From assembly GCA_030762935.1 (NCBI GenBank), contig CM060883.1, positions 33,751,501-33,815,500 of the forward strand: DNA of 64,000 bases, given 5' to 3'. The translations under genes were made by a program, and so were the position numbers. This document shows, piece after piece, positions 43,440 to 54,769 of this stretch (positions within the stretch are counted from its first letter, which is position 1; each line of letters begins with the position of its first letter). The DNA comes from Hymenopus coronatus. Its lineage: Eukaryota; Arthropoda; Insecta; Mantodea; Hymenopodidae. The notes below the pieces were generated by a model. It made no database searches and had not been told where the DNA came from. It saw nothing but the letters and a program-made list of their open reading frames with translations.

Positions 43440-44311
43440 GTTTTTACTTTCCCTATACGCACTATGCACATAGTGTATTGCACTCCACCCAAAAATTCGA
43501 TACCGAGATTTCACCGGAAATATATGTTTTAGGGTCCCCAATATCCAAAAAAAGCATTCTCACAAAAAGGTCAGTGTGTGTGTGTCCGTGTGTCCATATG
43601 TCCGTGTGTCCGTGTGTCTGTGAACACGATAAGTCAAAAACGAAAAGTTGTTAAAATACCAAACTTGGTATTTATGTTTAGTATCTTCCAGGGATGCGAC
43701 ACGAAGCTTTTGACAAAAATCCTCCCACCCCAAACTACCCTTTACATGGAACTTTTTTCAAAAATTTTGATTTTCTAAAAAATGGCTCTAACGATTTTGA
43801 TTAAAATATCGTATATTAAAGATATTTACCTGAAAAATAAAATGCATATTTTGAATTTTCTGGGAATAGAATCGGAAGACTACTTTATTCTGGGTAAATT
43901 TTACGGAATTTTGCATAATTGCTAAACCGTAAGAGATGGACAAAAACTTACCACTCAACAAATGTAGAGCACTTTAAAACACACAATTTATGTTATAAAC
44001 ATTTTTTTCGTGGAGTTGATTGTTTTTGAGACATTCGTTATTTTTGGTTTCTGCTATGAAAAACTTATACTTTTCTCATACAGGAACTTGTCAACTCCCA
44101 TCCATATAAACAAAGAAACTTCATTGACATAGGAACCAGCTTTTGACTATCATTTTAACCTGTGGTAGACCCTTATTTCGCTTCTACTTACAAGGAAGCA
44201 AGTAATAAGACTATTTCTGCTCACATTTTCTGTAAATACAAGTATAAGCTTTTTAACAATAATTTGTTGTAGGGATATAGAGAAAGGCATGTGAATGGTA
44301 CACATCAGGTT
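43440..44311 (-). mobile_element. HLE-1 copy, full length
   Basis: From TTTTTACTTTCCCTATACGC to AGGCATGTGAATGGTACACA|TCAGG. The tract GTGTGTGTGTCCGTGTGTCC...ATATGTCCGTGTGTC shows the 8-bp (TGTGTCCG)n expansion typical of this subfamily. Hairpin slightly shortened. Confidence 0.85.
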
Positions 44312-44337
44312 TTTTAACTTCCTACTCTATGCTAGTG

Positions 44338-44470
44338 TCGTGTCCTTAGCGCGGTGGTAGCGCGGCTGTTTGCCAAGCGGGACATCTGGGTTCGATTCCC
44401 TGTACTGACGTGGGGAAATTTCATCCACAGGGAGACCTGTTCCGGGGTGCAGTTGGCCTCTTTTTGAATT
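44338..44470 (+). repeat. SINE-E, tRNA-Gly-like head
   Basis: GCGCGGTGGTAGCGCGGCTG, TTTGCCAAGCGGGACATC and GGGTTCGATTCCCTGTACTG form a convincing D arm, anticodon loop with GCC, and T arm, so the head derives from a glycine tRNA. It is followed by ATTTCATCCACAGGGAGACC. The 5' acceptor strand does not pair well, so it is a SINE and not a tRNA gene. Confidence 0.6.
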
Positions 44471-44940
44471 ATCGTGCTCACAGGCAGACAGACACAGAGG
44501 CTAGCGTGTAATATTACTAGAATACTCTTCGCATCACTGAATGCACTTGTTTCAATAGCTGCGCAGCTTCAAACACTAAAGTGATGCATAGAGGAGCATT
44601 TTCGCGTTGTATAGCTGAGCAAATTACCCCGGGCCACCATTACAAGTATTTTCCCCGAGGTGATGGTCTGATTCCCTGAAACCTCTATGCTATAGCTTTT
44701 GTGATCTGGGTTTTAATGTTACCCAGCTTTTGATCTTTATGGCCTTCGGCACAACCTGCAAGGATAATAAAACAAAACCGCACATCAAACGGTAGTGCTC
44801 CTGTTATGATGTTTCTGGAAATGTGTTCTGCATAAAGTTTCAGCGCAACACTTCAAGTTTGTACTTCCTTACAATCGTAAAGCATACTTTTACTTTCGTA
44901 TGCAAGAAAGGGGAATTCAATGTCGAGATTTAACCGGAAA
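44471..44940. other. Unassigned DNA
   Basis: No feature recognised; an HLE-1-like AATGTCGAGATTTAACCGGA fragment lies at about 44919-44940. Confidence 0.4.
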
Positions 44941-44944
44941 TATA

Positions 44945-45055
44945 CATTTTGATATGTTCCACTCACATTACTTTCTCTACAAACTATTGTTACAAAAGTT
45001 TATTATTTTATTTACATCGTGGTAATCGAGATAAACATTAGTCATTTTTATTGCA
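44945..45055 (+). mobile_element. HLE-1 5' fragment
   Basis: TTTTGATATGTTCCACTCAC, ACTTTCTCTAC and TCGAGATAAACATTAG identify the left end; it stops after about 110 bp, next to an inverted copy. Confidence 0.6.
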
Positions 45056-45065
45056 GCGTAGCGTC

Positions 45066-45914
45066 CTTTAACCTGGTTAAATCAGACAAGAAGATTTTCC
45101 AAAACATCTCCCACCCTTCACATGGAAAAAAATCCTAAATTTTGGTTTTATAAAAAACTTGAATCAACGATTTTGAGCAAAATACCGCATATTAATCATA
45201 GTTACATGACAAATAAAATTTATATCTTGAATTTCCTGAGAATAACCTCTGAAGTCCTCTTCATTCGAAATGACTTCAGCATAAATAATAAACCATTAGA
45301 GATGGTCAAAACCTTACCATCTAAATGTGTAGATCTCATTTAAACACAATCTATATCATATACAGTATTTGAGAGTTAACCATTTCGGATATATTCGCTG
45401 TTGTTGATTTTAATTTTAAACTGCTTTCTCAAACGTGATTTTCACATCCGTTTCGTATCTCTTTTGTTTTACTCTTGTCATTAGAAAGAGAACCAGTTTC
45501 AATGACAATCACATTTGATTTAGCATGAATTTCTTCGGAAGGGAAGTAAAGCCGTTGGTCCCGTGTCGTAGATTTACGCGCTTAAAAGAACCTCAAGCCT
45601 GCAAAAGAGTCCTCTGAGCAAAATTAAGCGGTCTTTCATGCACAGTAAAGAACAGGACTCTAAGAACCATAATAGTTAAAGAGCGTCCATAAATAAAACT
45701 CCATTTCCATTTTGCCTTTGACGGCTTTAGGACATTTGACTATCACTTTAGCCTAGTGTATGCCCTTATTTTAGTTCTACTTATAAGGAAGCAAGTAATA
45801 AGAGCATTTCTGCTAATGTTTATTTCGATTAGAACGATGTAGATGAAATAATCTTTTGTAAGAATAATTAATAGAACAGGTAGAAAAAGCCATGTGACTG
45901 GAATGCATTAGATT
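45066..45914 (-). mobile_element. HLE-1 copy interrupted by SINE-A
   Basis: Minus-strand copy lacking its 3' hairpin end, running from GCGTCCTTTAACCTGGTTAA through CACATGGAAAAAAATCC and GATGACAAATAAAATT-type sequence, split at 45518/45717, and ending AAGCCATGTGACTGGAATGC|ATTAGA. Confidence 0.7.
45514..45721 (+). repeat. SINE-A, 5' truncated, nested in HLE-1
   Basis: 45519-45716, flanked by TTTGA on both sides. It lacks the tRNA-like head and starts TTAGCATGAATTTCTTCGGA; the body and the 3' CCATTTCCATT are present. Confidence 0.75.
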
Positions 45915-46203
45915 CTCTCCGTGGTGTAATGGTTACCATGCTGACTTCATATACCGAGGGTCGCGGGTTCAAACTCGGCGGCGGACGATGGATTTTTTTC
46001 GGGCGTAAAAATCCTTAGCATGGCTTCTCTCGGAAGGGAAGTAAAGCCGTGGGTCCCGTGTCTTAGATTTACAGCACGTAAAAGAACCTCAAGCCTGATA
46101 GAGAGGCCTCTGGGCAAAATTAAGCGGTCTTTCACGCCCAATATGGAATGGGACGCTGAAAACCGCAGTAGTTAAAGAGCGTCCATAAATAAAACTATAT
46201 TTA
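45915..46203 (+). repeat. SINE-A, complete
   Basis: CTCTCCGTGGTGTAATGGTT, B box GCGGGTTCAAACTCGG, hairpin with one change (CTTCTCTCGGAAGGGAAG), and 3' end GTTAAAGAGCGTCCATAAAT. It starts right at the outer end of the HLE-1 copy. Confidence 0.8.
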
Positions 46204-47404
46204 AATGTTCTGTTTATTAGATACACACACAGACACACCACACTCATTCATACTTCCAAACTTTATGAAGGATAGTGAATAGTTTCACACCCCACACTAA
46301 ATCGAGGGGACCCGCTTGGCTGCTGAGACAAAATATACTTTTTAATACGGGTGGACACAAAAGGGCGCACCCGTATAGGCTAAATCCTATACAACAAGGG
46401 AAAACCTAATTCACTAATAAAAAGAACGCATATAGCTTAACTAGGCCACTAATGTAAAAACAAACACCTAAAAAGCAATAGCAAATACTGAATACATTCC
46501 ACCATCTTGGCGCGAGGCCAAGCTTGGCTTCCCGGAGGAGCCGAAGCTCCGCTTTTACAACGATCACATCTCAAGATCACATTATAAAAGAGGCCAATTG
46601 CCACGCGTACCGTGGTTTTAATAACTGTTGAAGTTAGCAATGTCGCCAACATGATGATAATTATAAATTACAACACTACCACATCCTGTGCAACAGCCAG
46701 GATGTGACAATATACATGGCTAGAGAAATATTACCACGCCGTAGCCGGGAAAAGAAACGTAGCAAGCAGGTGCTCTACCGACTGAGCTGCGGCACGAGCC
46801 TAAGCTAATCTTGCTACAAAATAGCAGTTGGTATGCTGACACATCCTTGGGGGAGTCACGTATGCTAATTTTTGGTCAGTATTATCTCCCGCTGGCACAC
46901 GACGCTGCAATGTTGCTAATAGGGATGGTGCTGTTACAACACCCTTCTTTAATTCGTGCAATAAAGTTTATATACCAAAGACGGTGGTAATTATAGCTGC
47001 TGGGGTGTATAGAAATGCAGCAAACAACCATTTCCTTAACCATAGCACGAAGATATTAGTAGTTTATAGCGAGACACCCACTGTATTAGCTTTAGTTATC
47101 GCCTCATCACAGAGACCCACAAGCTCATCTGCACAGAAACACTGCTTCCCCACTGCTTTATTCCAGCATTTCATTCAAATTAGCGTCGTTTACCGAGCTA
47201 AGTTAATCAACGTGATTACTGGGAGGGGATAGACCTGAAGGGGGCGGGGGACAGCCGAGAATAATGACAGTTGCCACTTGAATCGTTCTCTAATATCGCT
47301 GTAAGGGGCTACTCGAAAGGTGCAATATTCTTCCTTCTGGGAGACAGCTATGGTCGTTCATTTACATAAGTTATGTTCCTACACGGTGTGTTTCAGAACG
47401 TATC
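46204..47404. other. Unassigned DNA with a tRNA-like remnant
   Basis: 46715-46800 on the minus strand reads GTGCCGCAGCTCAGTCGGTA|GAGCACCTGCTTGC with no matching B box, a broken tRNA-like head. ACACTCATTCATACTTCC near 46236 resembles a SINE-D fragment. The rest shows no gene; the longest frame (82 codons, 46984-47232) is unrecognised. Confidence 0.35.
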
Positions 47405-47590
47405 GGCCGTGGCCGAGTGGTTAGACCACTTTCCTCTCACTCGACCCCAGGCGCAGGGACGGGTTTTCTCCAGGTTCTCTGGTTCCCCTACCATCGCATT
47501 CTACCGGTGCTCCATCTTCATTCAATGTTTTATCAGCCTGCGATGCCACAAGTAGTAATAGCGGGCGATAAACACCATAAATAAAAAAGA
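47405..47590 (+). repeat. SINE-C copy, B box lost
   Basis: GGCCGTGGCCGAGTGGTTAG head, GGGACGGGTTTTCTCCAGGT, CATCGCATTCTACCGGTGCT, and tail GCGGGCGATAAACACCATAA|ATAAAAAA. A deletion removes the B box. Confidence 0.75.
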
Positions 47591-47624
47591 ACATCCTCAA
47601 CATTATTTTTTTAACGAATATTAT

Positions 47625-48583
47625 TTTATTTTATCTACTTAGTGCATAGTAATAGACAGGAAATGTATTGCATTTCATCCAAACATTCGATATCGAGATT
47701 TACAATAATTTTGCTTTCTCTACACATACTATGTACATAGTGTATGGAGAAGATATTGCATTCCACCCAAAAATTCGATACCGAGATTTCTCCGGAAATA
47801 GGCGTTTTAGGGTTCCGTATAAACAAAAAAAAGTATTTTCAGAAAAAAGGTCCGTGTGTGTCCGTGTGTCCGTGTGCCTGTAAACACGATAACTCAAAAA
47901 CGAAAAGTCAGTAAAACACCAAACTTAGTATTTAAGTTTAGTATCTTTCAGGGATGCAACTCGAAGATTTTGAGAGAAATCCCCCTGCCCGAAACTACCC
48001 TTTACATGGAAAAAATTTGAAAATTTTGATTATTAAAAAAATGGGTCTAACAATTTTAATTAAAATACCGTCTATTAAAGATATTTATTTGGCAAATAAA
48101 ATGTATATCTTGAATTTTCTGGGAATAGCCTCAAAAGACCTCTTTATGCCGGATGATTTTTGTCGAATTGTGCATAACTGCTAAACTGTAAGAGATAGAC
48201 AAAAGCTTACTGCACAAAAATTGTAGATCACGATAAAGCACACAATTTATGTCATATATATACTTTTTTCGTGGAGTTTATCGTTTTTGAGATATTCCTT
48301 GTTTTTAGTGACAGCTTTGAAAAACTTGTACTATTGTCGTACAAGAATTTGCCAACTCTTGTCCATACAAACAAAGGAACTTCGGTCACATAGCAACCAG
48401 CTTGTTACTATCACTTTAACCTATAGTACTCCTTTATTTCGCTCCTACTTTCAAGGAAGCAAGAAATAAGACTATTTCTGCTAACCTTTTCTCGATTAGA
48501 ATGAAGTAAATAGAAGCATAAGCTTTTTAACAATCATTTGTTGCAGATATGTAGAGAAAGTCATTTGAACGAAACACATCAGG
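47625..48583 (-). mobile_element. HLE-1 copy plus 3' fragment of another
   Basis: 47625-47703 is a variant 3' end (CTACTTAGTGCATAGTAATA, TTCGATATCGAGATTTAC). 47711-48583 is a full copy from TTTGCTTTCTCTACACATAC to AGTCATTTGAACGAAACACA|TCAGG. An almost identical variant 3' end follows at 48601, so the arrangement is a tandem of two subfamilies. Confidence 0.75.
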
Positions 48584-48589
48584 TTTTTT

Positions 48590-48700
48590 AAGGAAGATTT
48601 ATTTTATCTACTTAGTGCATAGTAATAGGCAGAGAATGTATTGCATTTCACCCAAATATTCGATATCGAAATTTATAACATTTTTAGAGAAAGACTCATA
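48590..48700 (-). mobile_element. HLE-1 variant 3' fragment
   Basis: Repeats 47625-47703: CTACTTAGTGCATAGTAATA, TGTATTGCATTTCACCC, TTCGATATCGAAATTTA. It joins a TTTTTAGAGAAAGACTCATA|TGTGTG tract that may be another HLE-1 microsatellite. Confidence 0.6.
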
Positions 48701-48872
48701 TGTGTGTGTGTGTATCCGCGTTTTTTAAAAACCTGTTTATAGGTTCCTATATTCCACAACATACGAGGTCCACTATTTACATTTTGAACCTTGGCAACAT
48801 GATGTCATCTTTTATTACATTTGGTTACCTTGAAACACCCAAGCAATCGAATGCTGTTTACATTCCGGTTCT

Positions 48873-49100
48873 AAATGGAAAATGTTAATGGAGTATTATT
48901 TATGGACGCTCCTTAACTACTGTGGTTCTCAGCGACTCATTCTAAATTGGGCGTGAAAGACCGCTTAATTTTGCTCAGAGGCCTCTCTATCAGTCTTGAG
49001 GTTGTTTTACGTGCCGTATATCTACGACACGGGACAATCGGCTTCCGTGATAAGGATTTTTACACCAGAAAAATTCCACCGTCCTCCGCCGGGTTTGAAC
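48873..49100 (-). repeat. SINE-A copy with internal deletion
   Basis: Minus-strand body from AAATGGAAAATGTTAATGG to GGGTTTGAACCCG. The hairpin segment is deleted (GGCTTCCGTGATAAGG), and the tRNA-like head is cut at the B box. Confidence 0.7.
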
Positions 49101-49104
49101 CCGT

Positions 49105-49320
49105 TGAAATCTGTTAAAATATGAGCTTAGCCTTTCATGTCCTGTCGTCATTGTTGCAAGGTTTGCCGTTAAACTAATTCTTAATTTCATTCTTTCTGAA
49201 TCAGTAAGAAAATAGTTTTTGTACCCTGCCATTTCCTGTTCTTTGCTATTGTCGTTCCCAATTTTGTAAAATTTCAAATCGTATTTTTTTCCTAATGGTG
49301 CTCTTTCAATTCTGTTGTAA
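49105..49320 (-). pseudogene. Possible R1/I-type LINE C-terminal remnant
   Basis: On the minus strand the peptide RMKLRISLTANLATMTTGHE followed by RLSSYFNRF resembles the LTGHG-F-YL-RF segment near the end of R1/I-clade LINE proteins, downstream of the RNase H region. The cysteine motif that normally follows is not seen. Weak but specific. Confidence 0.4.
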
Positions 49321-49376
49321 CATATTTTTTTTTAATTTAAATTTGCTTTCTTAACCAGTTTTCTGCGATCTCTGCA

Positions 49377-49437
49377 TCTGTACATGTGCGCGCTCGCGTG
49401 TGTGTGTGTGTGTTGCGCGCATGTGTGTCTGTGAACG
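49377..49437. repeat. GC/GT alternating microsatellite
   Basis: GCGCGCTCGCGTGTGTGTGTGTGTG then TTGCGCGCATGTGTG: largely pyrimidine-purine alternation, prone to Z-DNA. A C run (49445-49454) follows. Confidence 0.7.
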
Positions 49438-49479
49438 CGATAACCCCCCCCCCCAAATGTCGATTAAATACTAATTTTT

Positions 49480-50341
49480 ATTACTTTTTCTTCACGTAGT
49501 ATGTACATGGTGTATAGAGAAGATATTGCATTCCACCCAAAAATTCGATACCGAGATTTCACCCGAAATAGACGTTTTGGGATCCCCTGTATTCAAAATA
49601 AGTATTTTCAGAAAAACGTCCGTGTGTGTCCGTGTGTCAGTGTGTCCGTGTGTCTGCAAATACGATATCTCAAAAACGAAATGTCGGTAAAATACAAACT
49701 TGGTATTTAAGTATCTTCCAGGGACAGGACATGGAGATTTTGAGAAAAATCTCCCCACCCCAAACTACGCTTTACAAGGAAAAAAATTTCAAAATTTTTA
49801 TTTTCTCAAAAATGGATCCAAAGATTTTGATTAAAATACCGTATATTGAAGATATTTATATGGAAAATAAAATATATATCTTGATTTTTCTGGGAATAGC
49901 CTCTAAAGACCTCTTTATTCAGCCTAAATTTTGCTGAATTTTGCGTAACTTGTAAACCGTAAGATATAGACAAAAACTTACTACACGAAAAATATTTATC
50001 TCCTTAACATACAATTTATATTATGTACGTTTTTTTCATTCAATTGATACTTTCGGAGATATTTCTTGTTATTTGTTTCAGATTTAAAATATTTAAACTT
50101 TTTTCACATGGAATGTTGTAAAAGTGGGCCCTGCATAGAAGTTTCATCCATATGGCAACCAGCTTTTAAAATATTTGACTGGTTTTTGCCTAGTGTATTC
50201 CCTTATTTTATTCTTCTTACAAGGAAGCAAACAGTTAAGGCAACTTCTGCTAATGTTTATCTCGATTATCCTAAAGTAAATAGAAGGCAACAACTTGTTA
50301 CAGAGATGTAGAGAAAGTCATGTGAATGGAACACATCAGAT
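49480..50341 (-). mobile_element. HLE-1 copy, full length
   Basis: TTACTTTTTCTTCACGTAGT start, hairpin GTATGTACATGGTGTATAG, GTCCGTGTGTGTCCGTGTGT tract, and end AGTCATGTGAATGGAACACA|TCAGA. An open frame of about 100 codons crosses it on the plus strand, but see the rejected list. Confidence 0.85.
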
Positions 50342-50346
50342 TTTAT

Positions 50347-50550
50347 TTAAGTTCAGCATCTTCCAAGGATGTGACAAAAAGATTTTCGAGAAAATGTCCC
50401 CACCCCAAATAAATCATTACATGGAAAAATTTCGAAACTTTTGAGTTTCTCAAAAAAGCTCTTACAATTTTGATTAAAATATCGCATATTAAATACAATT
50501 AAATGCCAAATAAAGTGCATGTCTTGAATTTTCATTCGAAATTACTTTTA
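50347..50550 (-). mobile_element. HLE-1 interior fragment (tandem member)
   Basis: TTTAAGTTCAGCATCTTCCA to CATGTCTTGAATTTTC. It begins about 5 bp after the outer end of the previous copy, in the same orientation. Confidence 0.7.
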
Positions 50551-50554
50551 CAGT

Positions 50555-50840
50555 ACTATTAATATGCGGCCGCGCCGAGGCCGAGTGGTTAGACCACTCG
50601 CCTCTCACCTAGACGGCCCGGGTTCAATCCCAAGCGACCGCATGTGAGATTTGTGGTGGACAAGGCGGCGCTGGGGCGGGTTTTCTCCAGGTTCTCCGGT
50701 TTCCCCCGCCATCGCATTCCACCGGTGCTCCCCCTTCATTCATGTGTCATCAGTGTCACCACCTGCTGTGCCATGAGTAGTTAAAGCGGGCGTTAAACAC
50801 TACCAAAAAAAAAAAAAAAAAAAAAAAAACTATTAATATG
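50555..50840 (+). repeat. SINE-C, complete, with 12-bp target duplication
   Basis: 50567-50828, flanked by ACTATTAATATG exactly duplicated (50555-50566, 50829-50840). The A box region GAGGCCGAGTGGTTAGACCA and B box GGGTTCAATCCC are intact. The body TGAGATTTGTGGTGGACAAG and the 3' GGGCGTTAAACACTACC with a poly-A tail of about 26 make this one of the youngest insertions in the window. Confidence 0.95.
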
Positions 50841-50859
50841 GGATAGTCACAGTCGGCCC

Positions 50860-51288
50860 TCTTTATATGGTTAGGAGTAAAACGAAAGATTACATCCGAT
50901 TTTAGGAAAGTCTTTGTAGTGTAAAATGGAAATCAATAACAGGAATATCTTGGAAACGCTTAAACTTTAATATACCACATTTTAATCAAAATCATTAGAG
51001 CATTATTGGGAAAATCAAAAATTTTCCAAGTTAATGGTAGTTTGGATTGGGAGATTTTCTAGAAAATCTTGGAAGATGCTAAGCTTAAATTTGAAGTTTG
51101 CTATTTAACTGTTTTTCCGTTTTTAAGTTATCTGTTCAAATACACACACAATCTTTTTCTAAATGTGGTTTTTTTGGACTCAGGAGACCTCAAAACATAT
51201 ATTTCCGGTGAAATCTCGGTATAACATTTTTGGATGGAGTGCAATACCTTCTCTAATTGATGTATATCGCATCTGTAGAGAAATTAAA
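50860..51288 (+). mobile_element. HLE-1 copy, shortened
   Basis: Starts in the interior and has a deleted middle, then GGAGATTTTCTAGAAAATCT, ACACACACAATCTTTTTC, and an end CTGTAGAGAAATTAAAG. The hairpin is eroded (TTGATGTATATCGC). Confidence 0.65.
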
Positions 51289-51516
51289 GTAAATGGGTAA
51301 ATCATTATAAAATTACTTTATTCTCAACACAAAGAATATTATAGCATTCCATAGACTTTTGACGAGATATAAAACCAATACTTGTTGACTTCAGCCACCT
51401 TAAGACTTATTTGTAAGTAAAGCAGTCGCAGATATTAAAATATAAATATATGCTAGAACAATCCATGATTATACCTTTTCTTTACCAACACTCCAGTAGC
51501 CAGAGCAAAAAGAAAA
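51289..51516. other. Unassigned DNA
   Basis: Short spacer between HLE-1 copies; nothing recognised. Confidence 0.4.
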
Positions 51517-52360
51517 TCTGATGTATTCCATTCACAAGACTTCCTCAGTAACAAATTATTGTTAAAAAGCATTATGCTTCTATTTACTTCATGCTAAACA
51601 AGAAAAAATAGCAGAAATAATCTTATTACTTGCTTCCTTGTAAGTAGAAGGGAAATAACGGAATACCATTGGTTAATGTGATAGTCAAAAGCTGGTTGCT
51701 ATGTGATTGAAGTTCCATTGTTTGTATGGATAGGATTTGACAAATTCCTGTATGATAAAAGTATGTTTTTCAATGCTGAAACCAAAAGCAAGGAATACCT
51801 AAAAAAAAAAATGTATATTACATAAATTGTGTGTTTTAACGTGCTCCTACACTTTTTTGTGTGGTAAGTTTTTGTCCATCTCTTACGGTTTAACAGCTAT
51901 GCAAAATTCCGCAAAATTCATCTAGAATAACGTAATCTTCAGAGACTTCCCAGAAAATTCAAGATATATATTTTATTTGTCAGGTAAATATCTTTAATAT
52001 ACAATATTTTAATCAAAAACGTTAGAGCCATTTTTGAGAAACTCAAAGTTTTCGAAAAAAGTTCCACGTAAAGGGTAGTTGAGGGTGGTGGGATTTTCTT
52101 GAAAATCTTCGCGTCGCATCCTTGGAAGACACCAAATTTAAGTACCAAGTTTGGTATTTTTCGTTTTTGCTGTCCAGAAATACAGACACACACACAGCGA
52201 CATAGGACGTTTTCTAAATTATCTTTTTTTGTTTTTGTTTTCTTGTTTCAGAGCAACCCAAAACATATATTTCCGATGAAATATTGGTAACAAATTTTTG
52301 GGTGGATTGCAATATCTTCTCTATACACTATGTACATAGTACGTAGAGAGAAAATAAAAA
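51517..52360 (+). mobile_element. HLE-1 copy, full length
   Basis: TCTGATGTATTCCATTCACA start after a run of A, standard interior, ACAGACACACACACAG tract, hairpin ACACTATGTACATAGTACG, and end AGAGAGAAAATAAAAA followed by T. A clean example of the A|T insertion context. Confidence 0.85.
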
Positions 52361-52694
52361 TCAAATGTGAAACAAACTAGTATTAATTATAAAATCAGAC
52401 ATAATATTTTATATTGTCTTTTAGTGAAAGTTTTGAACCACGTTTACTTTAGACTTGCGTAATAATGACCTTTTTTTGCTTTCCCACTGTGACATCGACA
52501 GTAAACAACGGGCGACACCTACCGGGCTTGTTCACAGAGTGCAGATGGGTTGAGGGGTTTGTATCGCGGGTGGCAAAGCGGCTACAATGTGAGTCACATT
52601 TCACTAAATGGCCACTGTTGCTACGTGTAGAGGTAACCAGTTGTTTATGTCTATCGCTGCTTTACAAAATGAACATGATGGTGCCCACCTACAT
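52361..52694. other. Unassigned DNA
   Basis: Spacer with a GC-richer part (52495-52640); no frame recognised. Confidence 0.4.
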
Positions 52695-53440
52695 TTTTAC
52701 TTTCTCTACACGTACTATGTACATAGTGTATAGAGAAGGTATTGCATTCCACCCAAAATTCAATACCGAAGTTTCACCGGAAATATATGTTTTGGGTCCC
52801 CCTGAATCCAAAAGAAACATTTTTACAAAAGGTCCGTATGTGTCTGTCTGTCTGCTTGTGTGTGCGTCTGTGTGTGTCTGTGGACAGCATAGCTCAAAAA
52901 CGAAAAGACCGTTGAATACCAAACTTGGTATTTAAGTTTGGTATCTTTCAAGGATTCGACACGAAGATTTAAACCCCCAACTAACCTTTTCTTGGAACTT
53001 TTTTCGAAAAATTTTATGTTCTAAAAAATGGCTCTAACGATTTTGATAAAAATATCGTATACTGACAAATAAAATGTATATCTTGAATTTTCTGAGAATA
53101 GCCTCTGAAGAGTACTTTATTCTGAATGAATTTTACGGAATTTTGTATAACTGCTAAACCGTAAGAGATAGACAAAAACTTACTGCACAAAAAATGTAGA
53201 GCACGTTAAAACATAATTTATGTAATATACATTTTTTTCGTAGAGTTGATCGTTTTTGACATTTTCCTTGTTTTTGATTTCAGCTTTGAAAAACTTATAC
53301 TTTTCTCGTACAGGAATTTTCAACTCCTGTCCATACAAACAAAGAAACTTGTCACACAGCAACCAGCTTTTGATTATCAGTTTAGTCTATAGTACTCCCT
53401 TATTTTCCTTCTACTTACAAGGAAGCAAGTAATAAAACTA
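52695..53440 (-). mobile_element. HLE-1 copy, outer 5' end lost
   Basis: TTTTTACTTTCTCTACACGT start, perfect hairpin half CTATGTACATAG, and GTGTGTGCGTCTGTGTGTGTC tract. It is complete through AGCAAGTAATAAAACTATTT and then stops, missing about 120 bp. Confidence 0.8.
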
Positions 53441-53990
53441 TTTTATTGTGTTGTAAAGACTGCAAATTGAATGTACAGAGCTTATGCGTGTAATCATCCA
53501 GCAAGATAAACTGAGCAATAATAAAGTGCAGTTCATTTTAGGTGTGTTTAGTCATAAATGAATATACATCCTATATTAAGAAGGAAACAGGTCTCTTGAA
53601 TAAGGTTGGATTCTAGGCGATCGCCCACTCTGAGCACTCTCAAGTGAATGCTGGAGTGGTTTCTCTCATCCCCAAAAATTCTTGTCCCTCCATCGTTCGC
53701 TCTATCTCTCCGTTCATCTTTCACCCCGTTTGATGTGTTCAGGTTGGAGATGGTACACCGTGTTAGGGAGATTAGGAGCTCGATATACCTTCCTTGGGAG
53801 GAGCGGAGATTCCCGGAATGCCTGTCCGATTTTAGGTCGTCGGAAACTGTATAAACCCTGTCATCGTTTGGTTCCGGCCACCCGGTGCCTTCTTTCAGCT
53901 CATTCCTTCCGGGGACGCTCCTTCATGCAGTATCCTCCCTAGTGGGTGTCAAGTACCCTCAAAAACACATTTACTCTATCCCAAACCTCT
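53441..53990. other. GC-richer block of unknown nature
   Basis: 53610-53950 is GC-richer, with open frames of 68 and 86 codons on the plus strand in overlapping phases. Strings such as GGCCACCCGGTGCCTTC and GGGGACGCTCCTTCATGCAG look like part of an unrecognised retrotransposon. No second copy here. Confidence 0.3.
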
Positions 53991-53994
53991 CACC

Positions 53995-54720
53995 CATACT
54001 TTCAGACTTAGTGAGCATGGAATGTTGCCCATATACAACCACTAAATATTGTTTTTGAGTGACCCAATGTCTATGGGGAAAGGATTCACATTTCTATTTC
54101 TAACTCAGTAAGTGGCAAAGATGGCAAAGAAAACAAAACAAGATTTCTCTCGCTAGACTCAGAGGATATGAGAACTTATATGTCTTTCGAGTACCCTGAA
54201 GCTAAAGGTATTTCCTCGACAATTTATGTCACCCTCCGTGGTGTAATGGTTACCATGCTGACTTCATATACCCAATGTCGCGGGTTCAAACCCGGAGGGG
54301 ACGATGGATTTTTTTCGGGTGTAAAAATCCTTAGCATGGCTTCCTTCGGAAGGGAAGTAAAGCCGTGGGTCCCGTGTCGTAGATTTACGGCACGTAAAAG
54401 AACCTCAAGCCTGATAGGGAGGCCTCTGAGCAAAATTAAGCGGTGTTTCACGCCTAAATTAGAATGGGACGCTGAGAACCACAGCAGTTAAATAGCGTCC
54501 ATAAATAACATGCCGTTTACATTTATAAAATATATTTTATGAAGGAATTGAATCGTTTCTATCAGTGGCCAAACATAGCACGAAGAAGTTAGATTTATCG
54601 CAGAAATATTAACATTTTACTGTAAAATGAGCAAAAAAACCACATTTACGTACTAAAACCTTTGATTAGTCATCTTTGTTGTCCAATGGCAATTCCTAAA
54701 GGTATATTTAAAGACTCCTT
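53995..54720 (+). repeat. Tandem unit 1 (about 0.87-kb repeat), split by SINE-A
   Basis: Shares ACTCAGAGGATATGAGAAC, TTTCGAGTACCCTGAAGC, TCCTCGACAATTTAT, ATAGCACGAAG and, further right, ACTAAAACCTTTGATTAGTC with units 2 and 3. SINE-A interrupts it after ACAATTTAT. Confidence 0.75.
54222..54526 (+). repeat. SINE-A, complete, inside tandem unit 1
   Basis: 54228-54520, flanked by ATTTAT on both sides. Full head (GTGGTGTAATGGTTACCATG, B box GCGGGTTCAAACCCGG), hairpin CTTCCTTCGGAAGGGAAG, and 3' TAAATAACATGCCGTTTAC. Units 2 and 3 are uninterrupted at this point, so the SINE arrived after the unit existed. Confidence 0.85.
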
Positions 54721-54769
54721 CAAAATATTGGTTTAGTATTATTTTGCAACTACAGATTCCATTCACACG

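Noticed and set aside
44338..44410. A tRNA-Gly gene.
   Set aside because: D and T arms are good, but the acceptor strands do not pair and SINE-like sequence follows.
54224..54451. Repeated peptide RLEVLLRAVNLRHGTHGF in several frames.
   Set aside because: This is the antisense translation of the SINE-A body, present wherever SINE-A lies, with no start or stop conservation.
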